Made by a program: the position numbers and the translations under genes. The notes beneath the pieces were generated by a model, which saw only the letters and a list, made by a program, of their open reading frames with translations, made no database searches and had not been told where the DNA came from. 64,000 nucleotides of DNA from the NCBI RefSeq assembly GCF_009725985.1, contig NZ_RCNR01000006.1, positions 62,001 to 126,000 on the forward strand. The letters are read 5' to 3'. This document shows, piece after piece, positions 53,701 to 64,000 of this stretch. How positions within the stretch are numbered: the stretch's first letter is position 1; every line of letters starts with the position of its first letter. The stretch is from Zobellia amurskyensis (GTDB lineage Bacteria > Bacteroidota > Bacteroidia > Flavobacteriales > Flavobacteriaceae).

Positions 53701-54978
53701 CTATGCACCTATTAAACTATTTCGTTTAAACGAACTATAGATATATCCTAGAATCAAAATGTAAACCACACTTAAACCTATTGCATATAGTTCAATGGCG
53801 TTTTTAATGCTCATTTCATAGATATATGCAAATAACCAGATTAAGACTGTGCCTATAATGATCGCAACGTGCATCAATAATTCTTTGTCCTGCTTTTCCA
53901 TAACTGTTAGCGATATTGACAATGTTGAGACAATAAACCTAACGCCCATCAAAGGTGTCAATATTTTAGCATATTCTCCCGCAACGACCCATTTTTCTCC
54001 AAAGAAAATTGGGAAAAAATCTTCTATAAAAAAATACGCCGGCAAGAAAACGACAATAGCTATCAGAATTATTTTTTTTAAACTACCCAAAAAAATCTTC
54101 TCCATAGATTTGGCATTCCCATGTTGAGAAGAAAGTTTTTGGAAATAAACCTGACCTATTGATCTGCCTATTAAAGTGATGGGGACCGTTAAATATCTAT
54201 AAGCATGAGCATATTGACCTAATATCACCATCGAATAGAACCAAGAAACAAAGAAGTTGGTCACATTAATAGCCAGTGTATTAAGAAAAATACCCCACAT
54301 TGAAAATTTAGGAAAATTAATATATCTCTTCGCCAAAACTTTCAAATCTAATCTGGAAGTACTTCTAATTTCTTCCTTATACTTCAAAAAAGTCTTTGCC
54401 ATTTTAATATTCCCAAAAAGATGAGACACTACTTGACCAATGATTAGCCCCCCACTTGTAAATTTTGCAAGTCCCAGGAGAAGTTGTGTTAAATTACCTC
54501 CGAATGATTTAAAAATATTTGCCTTAGCAATATTTTTAAACTTCTTCTTTCGCGTGTTGAAGTAATTCAAAGCATTAAACAACCCCATTAACAAAACACT
54601 AAGAGGAACTAAATAAAGCCACTCTGACAACTTTGGATCCCCAAGAGCAATGGCTATGTCATTCGAAAAGAACAGAACAGCCAATAGAGTAATTGTTGAA
54701 AATATAAAAGTAATTATAATAGAAAGCAGTGTAACCTGAACTCCTTCCTTTTGCTTTTTAGGCAACATTATGGCCAACTCATAACGCCCACTTGATACTA
54801 CTCCTAAAATTTGAACAATTGATAAATATAAAGCTAGTCTACCAAACTCCTCAGGGTTATAAATTCTAGATAAAAATGGGGCTAGTAATAATGGTATTAA
54901 CTGAGCAAACGCCGTACCAGATGTCAACGTCAGAACATTCCTAACAAACTCAGATTTAATTGTGAACTTTTTAGCCAA
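53701..54978 (-). CDS. wzx: O-unit flippase Wzx-like
   Basis: The 425-residue protein has about 12 hydrophobic helices of the MATE/Wzx type (FVRNVLTLTSGTAFAQLIPL, then LAPFLSRIYNPEEFG near the N-terminus). It would flip the undecaprenyl-linked repeat unit to the periplasm. It follows the 2-epimerase gene by eight bases. Wzx substrate specificity cannot be read from sequence. Confidence 0.9.
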   Translation of the reverse strand: MAKKFTIKSEFVRNVLTLTSGTAFAQLIPLLLAPFLSRIYNPEEFGRLALYLSIVQILGVVSSGRYELAIMLPKKQKEGVQVTLLSIIITFIFSTITLLAVLFFSNDIAIALGDPKLSEWLYLVPLSVLLMGLFNALNYFNTRKKKFKNIAKANIFKSFGGNLTQLLLGLAKFTSGGLIIGQVVSHLFGNIKMAKTFLKYKEEIRSTSRLDLKVLAKRYINFPKFSMWGIFLNTLAINVTNFFVSWFYSMVILGQYAHAYRYLTVPITLIGRSIGQVYFQKLSSQHGNAKSMEKIFLGSLKKIILIAIVVFLPAYFFIEDFFPIFFGEKWVVAGEYAKILTPLMGVRFIVSTLSISLTVMEKQDKELLMHVAIIIGTVLIWLFAYIYEMSIKNAIELYAIGLSVVYILILGYIYSSFKRNSLIGA

Positions 54979-54986
54979 ACTCCAGT

Positions 54987-56036
54987 TTATTGCAAAAATT
55001 GAATAATCTTATCAATCATTTTTAATCCACTAGCGCCATCACCATACAAGGTTTCATCCCATTTTTTTGGGAGTTTTTGCAATTCCTCTTTTATTTTTGA
55101 CAAATCCGTAAATACAAGAACATTTGCGTTGTCTTCCAAGGTTTCCCTCCACTCTGTCTCTTTTCGTATGGTCACACATTTCTTTTTAAGCCAAAAAGCT
55201 TCTTTTTGCATGCCCCCACTATCTGTTATAAGACCATCCGAGTTTTGAAGGTACCCTAAGTTGGAGAAATAGGATTGTGGTTCTATAAAATTGATATTGG
55301 TATAGTCTTCTAGGTTTAAGCCATAGCCAGAAGCCAAGTTTTTCGTTCTTGGATGAAGTGAAAAAACAACTTTTTTATCCAGTTGTTCAAGAACGTCTAA
55401 CACATGTTTTAGTCGACCTTTTTCATCAGTATTATAGGGCCTATGTATAGTTGCATAATAAAAGTTCTTTTCTTTTGGAACATGTTCCTTCAATAAATCG
55501 TTTTGGGTTACATATTGCACTAAATCCTTCATTATATCCCCAACTACATGTACTCCTTTTTGAACCCCTTCGTTTTCAAGGTTCTGTACAGAAATAGCAC
55601 TAGGTACGAACAGTAAGTCTGAGATATGATCGGTAAGCACGCGATTCACCTCTTCGGGCATTTTTTTATTAAAGCTTCTCAAACCCGCTTCGATATGAAA
55701 CAAAGGAATATGCATTTTTGATGCCACCAATGCACCAGCTAGAGTTGAATTGGTATCGCCATAAACAACCACCCCATCCGGCTTCGTCTCTTCTATGATT
55801 TTTTCTATTTCAATCATCATCTTCCCCGTTTGCTCACCGTGGGCACCACTTCCAACATGTAGCGTATAATCGGGCTGGGTCATTTTCAGTTGATTGAAAA
55901 AAACCTCACTCATATTTGCATCATAATGTTGCCCCGTATGAATCGTTACCAGTTCAACCTTCCCCTTACAGGCCAGTTCAAATGGAAAATGTTTGATAAA
56001 CTGGGGCCTTGCTCCAATTATGGCTACTATTTTCAT
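54987..56036 (-). CDS. wbpI: UDP-N-acetylglucosamine 2-epimerase family enzyme (WbpI/WecB type)
   Basis: This non-hydrolysing 2-epimerase has 349 residues: IIGARPQFIKHFPFE at the start, IHTGQHYDANMSEVFF, the VYGDTNSTLAGALVASKMHI segment, and LITDSGGMQKEAFWLKK near the C-terminus. The family includes WecB (UDP-GlcNAc) and WbpI (UDP-GlcNAc3NAcA). Because it directly follows wbpD, wbpE and wbpB, the WbpI role, making UDP-ManNAc3NAcA, is favoured. It starts 12 bases after wbpB. Confidence 0.88.
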   Translation of the reverse strand: MKIVAIIGARPQFIKHFPFELACKGKVELVTIHTGQHYDANMSEVFFNQLKMTQPDYTLHVGSGAHGEQTGKMMIEIEKIIEETKPDGVVVYGDTNSTLAGALVASKMHIPLFHIEAGLRSFNKKMPEEVNRVLTDHISDLLFVPSAISVQNLENEGVQKGVHVVGDIMKDLVQYVTQNDLLKEHVPKEKNFYYATIHRPYNTDEKGRLKHVLDVLEQLDKKVVFSLHPRTKNLASGYGLNLEDYTNINFIEPQSYFSNLGYLQNSDGLITDSGGMQKEAFWLKKKCVTIRKETEWRETLEDNANVLVFTDLSKIKEELQKLPKKWDETLYGDGASGLKMIDKIIQFLQ

Positions 56037-56048
56037 AAAATTTATTTA

Positions 56049-56987
<939 letters not shown>

Positions 56988-58082
56988 TTATAAGTTTTTT
57001 ATCAAATTTGAAGTTATATATTCTATTTCGTCGTTGGTTAAATATGGATTCATGGGAAGGCTCATTACCTCTGCAGCACAAGTTTCACTTACTGGAAAAT
57101 CACCTTTTTTATGTCCTAAGTAAGCAAAGCATTCCTGTAAATGCATAGGTATAGGATAATGAACTGCCGTAGGAATACCTGCTTCTTTTAAATACAACTG
57201 AACTTGTTCTCTATTCTTAATTCTTACCGTGTATTGGGCCCAAACCGAAGTCCTATCTTCTTTTACGCTAGGGATTGAAACATAATTTTTTAGTAATTGG
57301 GTATACATTTCTGCTACGTTCTGCCTTCGCTCAATATCTTTTTCATAGTGTTTGAGCTTAACGTTTAGAATAGCCGCTTGAAGGTTGTCTAATCGTCCAC
57401 CCATTCCTATGTATTTATGAGTATAACGTTTTACTTGCCCATGGACACGCATGGCTTTAATTTTATCATAAAGTTCCGCGTCTTGAGTAAAGACTGCTCC
57501 ACCGTCACCAAAGCAACCCATTGGTTTTGCAGGAAAGAAACTCGTACAACCAATGGTTGACACGGAACAACTGCGTTTTCCTTTATATAAAGCTCCAAAA
57601 CTCTGCGCGGCATCCTCAATTACAGCTAAATTATGTTTTAATGCAATTGCGTTGATTTCATCCATATCCGGCATTTGCCCGTACAATGAAACCGGCATGA
57701 TAGCCTTAGTTTTATCGGTTATTGCATTTTCAATACGTGATGCATCTATATTGAAAGTTTCTTCATCAATATCAACAAAAACAGGCTTAGCTCCTAGACA
57801 GGCAATTGTTTCAGCTGTTGCTATAAAAGTAAAAGGTGTAGTTATGATTTCATCTCCTCCGCGGATACCCAATGCCATCATAGCCAATAGCAAAGCATCA
57901 GTACCAGAAGATACCCCTAAAGCATAATCGCTTTTGACATAATTTTGCAAAGAAGCCTCAAATTCATCAGTTTCTTTGCCCAAAATATAGCGGGCAGAAG
58001 ACATTACGTCCAAAGCTACTTTTTCAAATTCAGAACTATGTTCTTCATACGCCTTGGTAAGGTTAGCAAAATCAATCTTCAT
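56988..58082 (-). CDS. wbpE: UDP-2-acetamido-3-oxo-glucuronate aminotransferase (WbpE/WlbC)
   Basis: This is a PLP-dependent sugar aminotransferase of the DegT/DnrJ/EryC1/StrS family, 364 residues. The PLP lysine is in TSFFPAKPMGCFGDGGAVFT; VIEDAAQSFGALYKGK holds the Asp-Gln pair that contacts the cofactor. It uses the 3-keto product of WbpB to place an amino group at C3. The N-terminus (MKIDFANLTKAYEEHSSEFE) fits the family start. Confidence 0.93.
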   Translation of the reverse strand: MKIDFANLTKAYEEHSSEFEKVALDVMSSARYILGKETDEFEASLQNYVKSDYALGVSSGTDALLLAMMALGIRGGDEIITTPFTFIATAETIACLGAKPVFVDIDEETFNIDASRIENAITDKTKAIMPVSLYGQMPDMDEINAIALKHNLAVIEDAAQSFGALYKGKRSCSVSTIGCTSFFPAKPMGCFGDGGAVFTQDAELYDKIKAMRVHGQVKRYTHKYIGMGGRLDNLQAAILNVKLKHYEKDIERRQNVAEMYTQLLKNYVSIPSVKEDRTSVWAQYTVRIKNREQVQLYLKEAGIPTAVHYPIPMHLQECFAYLGHKKGDFPVSETCAAEVMSLPMNPYLTNDEIEYITSNLIKNL

Positions 58083-58098
58083 AAATAGTTGCTTTTTT

Positions 58099-58680
58099 TT
58101 ATTTCACACGGACAACCTGATGGTCTTCCAATTTATATTCTTGACCACTTTCCGGGCATACGGCAAGATTATTTTCGTTAAATTCAAGACGATGTCCGTA
58201 TTCACCAACCCAACCTATTTGCCTACCAGGATTACCTACAATAAGAGCATAATCAGGCACTTCTTTAATCACTACAGCACCTGCACCTATCAAGCAGAAT
58301 TTACCGAGGGTATTGCCACAAACAATAGTAGCATTAGCCCCTACTGATGCTCCTTGTTTAACAAGCGTCTCTTGATAGCTATCACGGCGAATAATGGCGC
58401 TTCTAGGATTTATAATGTTAGTAAATACCATTGAAGGGCCAAGAAAAACATCATCTTCACAAACAACACCAGTATATATAGAAACGTTATTCTGAACTTT
58501 TACGTTCTTGCCCAAAACTACTCGTGGGGAGACTACTACATTTTGACCAATATTGCATTTTTCTCCAATTTTACAATCGGACATAATATGTGAAAAATGC
58601 CATATTTTAGTACCTGTCCCTATAATGCAGCCCTTATCAACAACTGCAGTTTCGTGGGCAAAAAATGTATCGGTAGACAT
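58099..58680 (-). CDS. wbpD: UDP-2-acetamido-3-amino-glucuronate N-acetyltransferase (WbpD/WlbB)
   Basis: The 193-residue left-handed beta-helix acetyltransferase closely matches WbpD: IWHFSHIMSDCKIGEKCNIG, FLGPSMVFTNIINPRSAI, VKQGASVGANATIVCGNTLG and the IVGNPGRQIGWVGEYG end. It adds the 3-N-acetyl group after WbpE. It is the first of the four-gene set in transcription order. Confidence 0.93.
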   Translation of the reverse strand: MSTDTFFAHETAVVDKGCIIGTGTKIWHFSHIMSDCKIGEKCNIGQNVVVSPRVVLGKNVKVQNNVSIYTGVVCEDDVFLGPSMVFTNIINPRSAIIRRDSYQETLVKQGASVGANATIVCGNTLGKFCLIGAGAVVIKEVPDYALIVGNPGRQIGWVGEYGHRLEFNENNLAVCPESGQEYKLEDHQVVRVK

Positions 58681-58698
58681 ATCGGAAAGTTAATTCTA

Positions 58699-59475
58699 TT
58701 ATTTTTTTAAGACGCTATATTTCGGCCTTCTAGCAAAAGTACGATAATTCTTCGCTTTCTCAAGTCGCACCTTGTCTGACAGATTGTTTTCCCTAAGTAT
58801 TTTCTCGGCAAAGCCATACCAACTTAGAATTTCCTCATCGGTAAAATGATGGATTCCGTAGTCCTTACTTTCACCAACTATTAAATCCAAAACATATTTA
58901 GCCAAATTTCCTGCGTGTGTTGGACAACCCATCTGATCATCTGTCACACTGAGATCGGCTCCTTCTCTTGCCTTTTGCAGTATGGTTTTATAAAAATTTT
59001 TTCCAAACTCAGAATACAACCAAGAAGTTCTTACAATAAAATACGTGTTCATCAATTCTTGAATACGCTTTTCTCCCTGAAGTTTGGATGCTCCGTATAC
59101 ATTAATAGGGTTAGTGGGGTCACTAACTACATACGGAGTTCCTTTTTCCCCATCAAAAACGTAATCTGTAGAAATATGAATCAGGACTGTTTGCTGCTCC
59201 TTACAAACTAACGCCAAATTATTGGCGCCTTCCGAATTAACCTTAAAGGCCTTTTCAGGCTCTTTTTCAGAATTTTCAACGTCTGTATAGGCCGCGCAAT
59301 TAATACAGTAACTAAAAGCCCTATTTGAAAAGCTTTTTTTAATTGATTTAATATCTGTGATATCTAAATCTGTTGAACTTGAAAAAACAAAATGTAATTG
59401 AGGATAGCTAGAAGTCAATTTCTGAATACTTTTTCCCAACTGACCATTAGCTCCGGTTACGAGTACAGATTTCAT
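58699..59475 (-). CDS. rfbD: dTDP-4-dehydrorhamnose reductase
   Basis: RfbD reduces dTDP-4-keto-L-rhamnose to dTDP-L-rhamnose with NAD(P)H. The 258-residue short-chain reductase has the glycine motif TGANGQLGKSIQ, TDYVFDGEKGTPY with the NVYGASKLQGE catalytic Tyr/Lys, and the end RRPKYSVLKK. It is about 25-40 residues shorter than typical, but the family motifs are in place. Its start overlaps the rfbC stop codon by four bases. Confidence 0.94.
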   Translation of the reverse strand: MKSVLVTGANGQLGKSIQKLTSSYPQLHFVFSSSTDLDITDIKSIKKSFSNRAFSYCINCAAYTDVENSEKEPEKAFKVNSEGANNLALVCKEQQTVLIHISTDYVFDGEKGTPYVVSDPTNPINVYGASKLQGEKRIQELMNTYFIVRTSWLYSEFGKNFYKTILQKAREGADLSVTDDQMGCPTHAGNLAKYVLDLIVGESKDYGIHHFTDEEILSWYGFAEKILRENNLSDKVRLEKAKNYRTFARRPKYSVLKK

Positions 59476-60017
59476 TTAAAAAATTCTTTAAAGGTAGGAA
59501 GCTGCTCATCCTTTTCAGATATAATAGGACTTGCAACAGGGCATTGCCAGTCAATTTGTAAATCTTCATCATTATAAATTACACCGCTTTCCGAAGCTGA
59601 ATTATAAAACGCATCACATTTATACATAAACGTAGCTTCCTCACTCAAAGTAACAAAACCGTGAGCCATACCTTTTGGTATGAAAATAGCGGTTCTATTT
59701 GCGCTAGAGAGTTTAAGCTTGTAATGTTTACCAAAAGTGGTGCTATCTTTTCTTAAATCTACTATTACATCTAAGACCTCACCATGAACAACTTGCACCA
59801 ATTTAGCTTGAGCATGAATGCCAGTTTGAAGGTGAAGCCCCCTAAGCACTCCTTTTTTTGACACCGAAATGTTATCTTGAACAAAGTTGATCTGCTCACC
59901 TACTGCGTTTTCAAATTTTTTCTGCTGGTAAGATTCAAAAAATACTCCCCTTTCGTCTTCAAACAGTCTTGGCTGTAAGACAAAACAGCCTTTTAAACTG
60001 GTTTCCGTTATTTTCAT
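59472..60017 (-). CDS. rfbC: dTDP-4-dehydrorhamnose 3,5-epimerase
   Basis: RfbC epimerises C3 and C5 of dTDP-4-keto-6-deoxyglucose. The 181-residue cupin has FEDERGVFFESYQQKKFENA-type signature RLFEDERGVFFESYQQ, the catalytic His in RGLHLQTGIHAQAKLV, and the FIPKGMAHGFVTLSEEATFM segment. It is immediately downstream of rfbA with an 18-base gap. Confidence 0.96.
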   Translation of the reverse strand: MKITETSLKGCFVLQPRLFEDERGVFFESYQQKKFENAVGEQINFVQDNISVSKKGVLRGLHLQTGIHAQAKLVQVVHGEVLDVIVDLRKDSTTFGKHYKLKLSSANRTAIFIPKGMAHGFVTLSEEATFMYKCDAFYNSASESGVIYNDEDLQIDWQCPVASPIISEKDEQLPTFKEFFK

Positions 60018-60035
60018 GCTATTGTTTTCAGCAAT

Positions 60036-60890
60036 TTATAGCTCTAATAAATAGTTTCCGTAACCACTTTTAACAAGAGGTTTGGCGAGTTTGTGTAATT
60101 GTTCTCTAGAAATATACCCCATGGTATATGCTACTTCTTCAATAGAGCCTACTTTTAGACCTTGACGCTCTTCAATGACCTCAACAAATTGTGATGCTTG
60201 CATTAAGGAGCTAAATGTACCCGTATCCAACCACGCAGTACCACGGTCTAGAATGCTTACAGTTAATTTTTTATCCTCTAGATACACTTTGTTAATGTCA
60301 GTTATTTCAAGTTCCCCTCTTGAACTTGGCTTAATTTTTTTTGCAATTTCCACTACTTGGTTATCATAAAAATAGATACCAGGAACCGCATAATTAGATT
60401 TTGGCTTATCTGGTTTTTCCTCAATTGAAATTGCCTTACCATTTTCATCAAACTCAACAACCCCATATCGTTTTGGGTCCTGTACGTGATACCCATAAAT
60501 AATTCCACCGTCAGGGTCGTTATTGGCTTGAAGCAATTTTGCCAGACCAGACCCATAAAATATATTATCGCCCAAGATAAGAGCAACTTTATCTTTTCCG
60601 ATAAAATTTTCTCCAATTATAAAGGCTTCGGCCAATCCGTTCGGGTTCTCTTGTACCGCATATTGAAAATTACAGCCCAACTGACTGCCATCTCCCAACA
60701 GCTTTTTGAAAAGCGGAATGTCTTGCGGTGTGGTAATAATTAGTATTTCTTGGATACCAGCGGATAGAAGCGTAGCCAACGGGTAGTAAATCATCGGTTT
60801 ATCATAAATAGGCATTAATTGCTTGCTAACAGCCAAAGTAAGTGGATGTAAGCGAGTTCCTGAGCCTCCAGCTAAGATGATTCCTTTCAT
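60036..60890 (-). CDS. rfbA: Glucose-1-phosphate thymidylyltransferase
   Basis: RfbA makes dTDP-glucose from glucose-1-phosphate and dTTP. The 284-residue protein has the nucleotide loop [58 protein letters not shown], and [18 protein letters not shown]. It is complete and lies four bases after rfbB, coupled to it. Confidence 0.97.
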   Translation of the reverse strand: MKGIILAGGSGTRLHPLTLAVSKQLMPIYDKPMIYYPLATLLSAGIQEILIITTPQDIPLFKKLLGDGSQLGCNFQYAVQENPNGLAEAFIIGENFIGKDKVALILGDNIFYGSGLAKLLQANNDPDGGIIYGYHVQDPKRYGVVEFDENGKAISIEEKPDKPKSNYAVPGIYFYDNQVVEIAKKIKPSSRGELEITDINKVYLEDKKLTVSILDRGTAWLDTGTFSSLMQASQFVEVIEERQGLKVGSIEEVAYTMGYISREQLHKLAKPLVKSGYGNYLLEL

Positions 60891-60894
60891 ATTT

Positions 60895-61917
60895 TTAACT
60901 CTTCTGATATTTACTAAGATACCATGAAACGGTTTTTTTCAATCCCGCATCGAAATTGAACTGTGGTTCCCACCCCAATTCAGTTTTTATTTTACGTGCA
61001 TCTATGGCGTATCTAAAATCATGTCCCAAACGGTCTTTTACAAATGTAATTTGTTCGCCATAACTACCATTTTCTTTAGGATGGACCTGATCTAAAATGG
61101 CACATATTGCCTTAGCAATTGAAATATTATTATGCTCATTATCCCCACCTATAACATAGGTTTCGCCCACTTCTCCTTTACTAAATGCAGCATCTATGCC
61201 TGTACAATGGTCAAGGACATATAACCAATCCCTAACATTCTTTCCATCACCATAAATAGGAATATCTTCACCTGCGAGTGCCTTCCTAATAATAGTGGGA
61301 ATAAGCTTCTCATCATGTTGCTTAGGACCGTAGTTATTGGAGCAATTGCTAGTAACTACATTCAAGCCATAGGTATGGAAACAACTTCTCACTAAAAAAT
61401 CAGAAGCTGCTTTGGAGGCACTATATGGACTGTTAGGCGCATAAGCTGTGTCTTCATCAAAGAAACCCGATTCCCCTAAACTGCCGTATACCTCATCCGT
61501 AGAAATATGATGAAAGCGAGATGATTCAAATTGTTTTTTAGGGTTATTTGCTGAATTGAACCAATGCTTTCTTGCTGCTTCCAACAATGTAAAGGTTCCA
61601 TTTATATTGGTTTTGATAAAAGCCTCAGGGCCCTCAATTGAATTGTCTACATGAGATTCTGCCGCAAAGTGTATTACATCTGAAATCTGATATTCAGCAA
61701 AAATAGATTGCACTAAACCTGCGTTGCAAATATCTCCTTGCACAAACTTATACCGTTTGTTATCTTTAATGTCCTCTAAATGCTGAAGATTGCCGGCATA
61801 CGTGAGCTTGTCAAGATTCACCACAGAAACTTCTTGATGGTTTTCAAGAAAAAATGGTATAAAATTACTCCCTATAAAACCCGCTCCCCCTGTAATAAGA
61901 ATTGTTCTATTAGACAT
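60895..61917 (-). CDS. rfbB: dTDP-glucose 4,6-dehydratase
   Basis: RfbB converts dTDP-glucose to dTDP-4-keto-6-deoxyglucose. The 340-residue extended SDR has the glycine motif [42 protein letters not shown] and the [14 protein letters not shown] active-site Tyr/Lys. Ten bases after the Wzz-like gene. Confidence 0.97.
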   Translation of the reverse strand: MSNRTILITGGAGFIGSNFIPFFLENHQEVSVVNLDKLTYAGNLQHLEDIKDNKRYKFVQGDICNAGLVQSIFAEYQISDVIHFAAESHVDNSIEGPEAFIKTNINGTFTLLEAARKHWFNSANNPKKQFESSRFHHISTDEVYGSLGESGFFDEDTAYAPNSPYSASKAASDFLVRSCFHTYGLNVVTSNCSNNYGPKQHDEKLIPTIIRKALAGEDIPIYGDGKNVRDWLYVLDHCTGIDAAFSKGEVGETYVIGGDNEHNNISIAKAICAILDQVHPKENGSYGEQITFVKDRLGHDFRYAIDARKIKTELGWEPQFNFDAGLKKTVSWYLSKYQKS

Positions 61918-61927
61918 GAAATATTTT

Positions 61928-62932
61928 CTATAGTTGTAATTCTTTGGCTTTCTTGTTTAAAAAGAGAATAAAAGATATGATGAAAAACAATACAACCAGT
62001 ACCATAGGTATCAAGAAAAAAGTATTGTTAAAAAAAGGCTTTTTGAATACCTGGGTCTTACCCATATTAATGACACTCAAAATTTCGGTCTGTTCTGTAA
62101 GTTCCGATTTCTTCTCTTCAATTTCCTTTAAAAATCTATTCTTAAGCGTAAGTAAACTAGCTATGTTAAGAGCACTTTCATTCTCCATATAAACAGAACC
62201 TTGAGCTTTATCCGAACCGTCCCGCAAGAGCGTTTTCGTATAATTGTCTATGAGGTTATCAATCTGAGAAATAAGCAACGTGTTTTTGGTTATTCTTAGT
62301 TGAGCGTTTTCCCTTGAGGTATTCTTGACCCTATCATAATAAGAATTGTAGTTAATGTAATCCAGTAATTTTTCTGCAATCAAATTACCTTTTCCCGCAT
62401 CGATATAGGTAAATGTAATACGGTGTGCAATGATGCTTTTTTTGGTTAATTCCGATCGGACAATATCAACTACAAAGCTTTCTTCTTTAAAATCCTGAAG
62501 CAACTCTAAGTATCGTAATTCTTGTTCCGCTTCCTCTTTCGTTTCCTCTGGATCTTCTATAGGTTGAATTTCCATTCGAAACCCTTGTAAATCCTGGACA
62601 GAGAGACCTATTTTTTGAAAAAATGCAGTGTCTTGACTATATATGTTGGATTGAATCTCGTTAATAACATCATATACATAATCTGTGCTATCAAAATTAG
62701 GTCGTACAATCGCCTCTGTTTTCAACTTTTTATTAACGAACGAACTTAAAATAAAGCTAATGATTATACCTAGCGCAATGAGACCTATCAATATGAGTGC
62801 ATTTTTCTTGAGGTACAAGAACACGCGTAAAAAAGCGATACCAATTCGATTAAACCCATTGGCAATCATCTTAAACAACTGCCCCAAGTCAATCTCATCT
62901 GAGGTGGAGGTGTTATTTGGTTTGTCTGACAT
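61928..62932 (-). CDS. Wzz-like chain-length determinant
   Basis: This 334-residue protein has a cytoplasmic N-terminus, one helix at about 46-68 (LILIGLIALGIIISFILSS), a long periplasmic coiled-coil part and a second helix near the C-terminus (FFLIPMVLVVLFFIISFIL). That is the topology of Wzz/polysaccharide co-polymerases. No kinase domain is attached. It sits at the head of the rfb genes. Chain-length control is inferred. Confidence 0.82.
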   Translation of the reverse strand: MSDKPNNTSTSDEIDLGQLFKMIANGFNRIGIAFLRVFLYLKKNALILIGLIALGIIISFILSSFVNKKLKTEAIVRPNFDSTDYVYDVINEIQSNIYSQDTAFFQKIGLSVQDLQGFRMEIQPIEDPEETKEEAEQELRYLELLQDFKEESFVVDIVRSELTKKSIIAHRITFTYIDAGKGNLIAEKLLDYINYNSYYDRVKNTSRENAQLRITKNTLLISQIDNLIDNYTKTLLRDGSDKAQGSVYMENESALNIASLLTLKNRFLKEIEEKKSELTEQTEILSVINMGKTQVFKKPFFNNTFFLIPMVLVVLFFIISFILFLNKKAKELQL

Positions 62933-62936
62933 TAAA

Positions 62937-64000
62937 TTATGAATTAAAAATTTGTTCCAATATTTTTTCTGTAATGAGATAGGTTGGTTTAACCCCTGTT
63001 GTACCTAAACCTCCGGATGCCAATGTGCTTCCCGTTTCTAAGGGGTTGTCTGAGGCATAATAGGCGTAACGCACCTTTATATCCTCGCGAACACTCTTTC
63101 GTATCTTAGAGGCCGATTGTACTGCTTTTTGATAGTGCACGCCTTCCATCTCAAGACCAACAACGTTCCAAGTAGATTGGTGGAAAAATTTGAGTACATC
63201 TTTATTCTGTAATGACGTCCCTAACACGGTAATCATGGTTCCTTCAAAAACTTTAAGCCCATGACCCTTAAAATCCTCAGCGCATAATTCATTTTTAAAT
63301 GGATAATTATCTGCAGTACCTTCAAAAATATGTGCAGAAGGTATCATTAAGTCCCCTTTGCCTCCTTCTAGAATACCAGCTTTACCCATAATAGAAATGG
63401 AAGCCACATCTAATAAAACAGAATCATCAGCCATCCCCTTATAAGGCTTAAGTAATTCGTCAATAGTTTCATAGGCTTGTTCACCAAAGGCATAGTCCAT
63501 AACAAAGATTACGGGCTTTTCATCCTCATTTAAATTTTCGGGCAATTTATAACAACAAACGTCCGAACCCATTTTAGCGGTGTCAAACAATTGTACATCT
63601 ATGTTTGTTCCTGAGAAGTCATCAATAGCGATCATCCCGTTCTTAATAGCAATTTTTGTTACTTTTGAACGAAGTTCTTCATTTAAAGATGAGCTTAACG
63701 CTTCGTATATCTTTAACGATTCTTTATCTGCAAACTCTTTTTTAAGTGCATTCTTGGCAAATAGCGAATTCATTACACTGTGCATATTGGCACTGATGAT
63801 ATGAATTGGACGGTGCAAAAGGTCATTTTTCTTTAAGACTTCCTTAATGGTATCTGCCCAACGCTCTCCATGAATGTGGTGCCCTAAGCGCTCTCGTAGC
63901 AAAGCACTAAATGTAATTGCCCTTTTATCACCAGTAATTTCTTCTTCTATCGCCAATTTACCTAGCCAATACACAATTTCCAAAAACCGATCCGGATGCT
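62937..64000 (-). CDS. Conserved flavobacterial protein (DUF6909-like), start outside the window
   Basis: The frame stays open to the edge, so the start lies beyond 64000; a TTG at 63983 is probably internal. The visible part has 354 residues. It resembles the DUF6909 group, as far as I recall. The C-terminal half has features of nucleoside-phosphorylase-like folds: GTMITVLGTSLQNKDVLKFF, VVGLEMEGVHYQKAVQSA and ASDNPLETGSTLASGG. A nucleoside or nucleotide ligand is therefore possible, but unproven. It ends five bases before the Wzz-like gene, so it may be the first gene of the locus or just upstream of it. Confidence 0.7.
   Translation of the reverse strand, partial: HPDRFLEIVYWLGKLAIEEEITGDKRAITFSALLRERLGHHIHGERWADTIKEVLKKNDLLHRPIHIISANMHSVMNSLFAKNALKKEFADKESLKIYEALSSSLNEELRSKVTKIAIKNGMIAIDDFSGTNIDVQLFDTAKMGSDVCCYKLPENLNEDEKPVIFVMDYAFGEQAYETIDELLKPYKGMADDSVLLDVASISIMGKAGILEGGKGDLMIPSAHIFEGTADNYPFKNELCAEDFKGHGLKVFEGTMITVLGTSLQNKDVLKFFHQSTWNVVGLEMEGVHYQKAVQSASKIRKSVREDIKVRYAYYASDNPLETGSTLASGGLGTTGVKPTYLITEKILEQIFNS

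Overview
The window looks like a chromosomal segment of a member of the Flavobacteriaceae (Bacteroidota). The evidence is the AT-rich sequence, the promoter boxes of the form TAnnTTTG in front of many genes, a SusC/SusD pair, the gliding/type IX secretion lipoprotein SprE (PorW), an ATP synthase operon without the beta and epsilon genes, and several families largely confined to Flavobacteriia (DUF4292, DUF4254, DUF5687, DUF6168, DUF6341 and DUF6427). The genus cannot be fixed from the sequence alone; a marine relative of Zobellia or Maribacter is a guess. No rRNA, tRNA, CRISPR array, insertion sequence or prophage was seen.

Layout. 1-3763: the 3' part of recA, a small lipoprotein, and an ECF sigma factor followed by a protein that joins an inner-membrane helix to an outer-membrane-type barrel. 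3820-5756: a LysR regulator with a YeiH-type exporter. 5768-12633: housekeeping genes (plsC, trpS, dprA, an HU/SPOR protein, an acyl-CoA thioesterase, an aldo/keto reductase, an EnvC-like protein). 12623-16920: an envelope cluster (DUF4292 lipoprotein, TPR protein, dut, a flippase, a small lipoprotein). 17061-25955: the minus-strand run sprE, bactofilin, atpZ, DUF6168, atpB-E-F-H-A-G. 26383-28634: an ABC ATPase with a DUF5687 membrane protein. 28902-30778: a ferredoxin-type reductase facing a patatin.

30821-40907 is the most unusual metabolic block: a DUF2064 protein, SusC, SusD, a YnjBCD-type ABC importer and a nucleoside hydrolase, all in one direction. A TetR gene is divergent to it. The simplest reading is a two-membrane uptake route (SusCD across the outer membrane, YnjBCD across the inner membrane) followed by N-glycosidic cleavage. 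The substrate is not known.

41897-46256 holds a glycosyltransferase family 9 gene, conserved flavobacterial proteins and purD. 46350-62932 is a surface-polysaccharide (O-antigen or capsule) locus on the minus strand: Wzz-like protein, rfbB-A-C-D (dTDP-L-rhamnose), wbpD-E-B-I (UDP-diacetamido-mannuronate), Wzx, acetyltransferase, glycosyltransferases, Wzy/WaaL-like proteins and the initiating sugar transferase. One glycosyltransferase in it is interrupted by a frameshift at a run of nine A/T pairs. The last gene (62937 to the edge) is incomplete.
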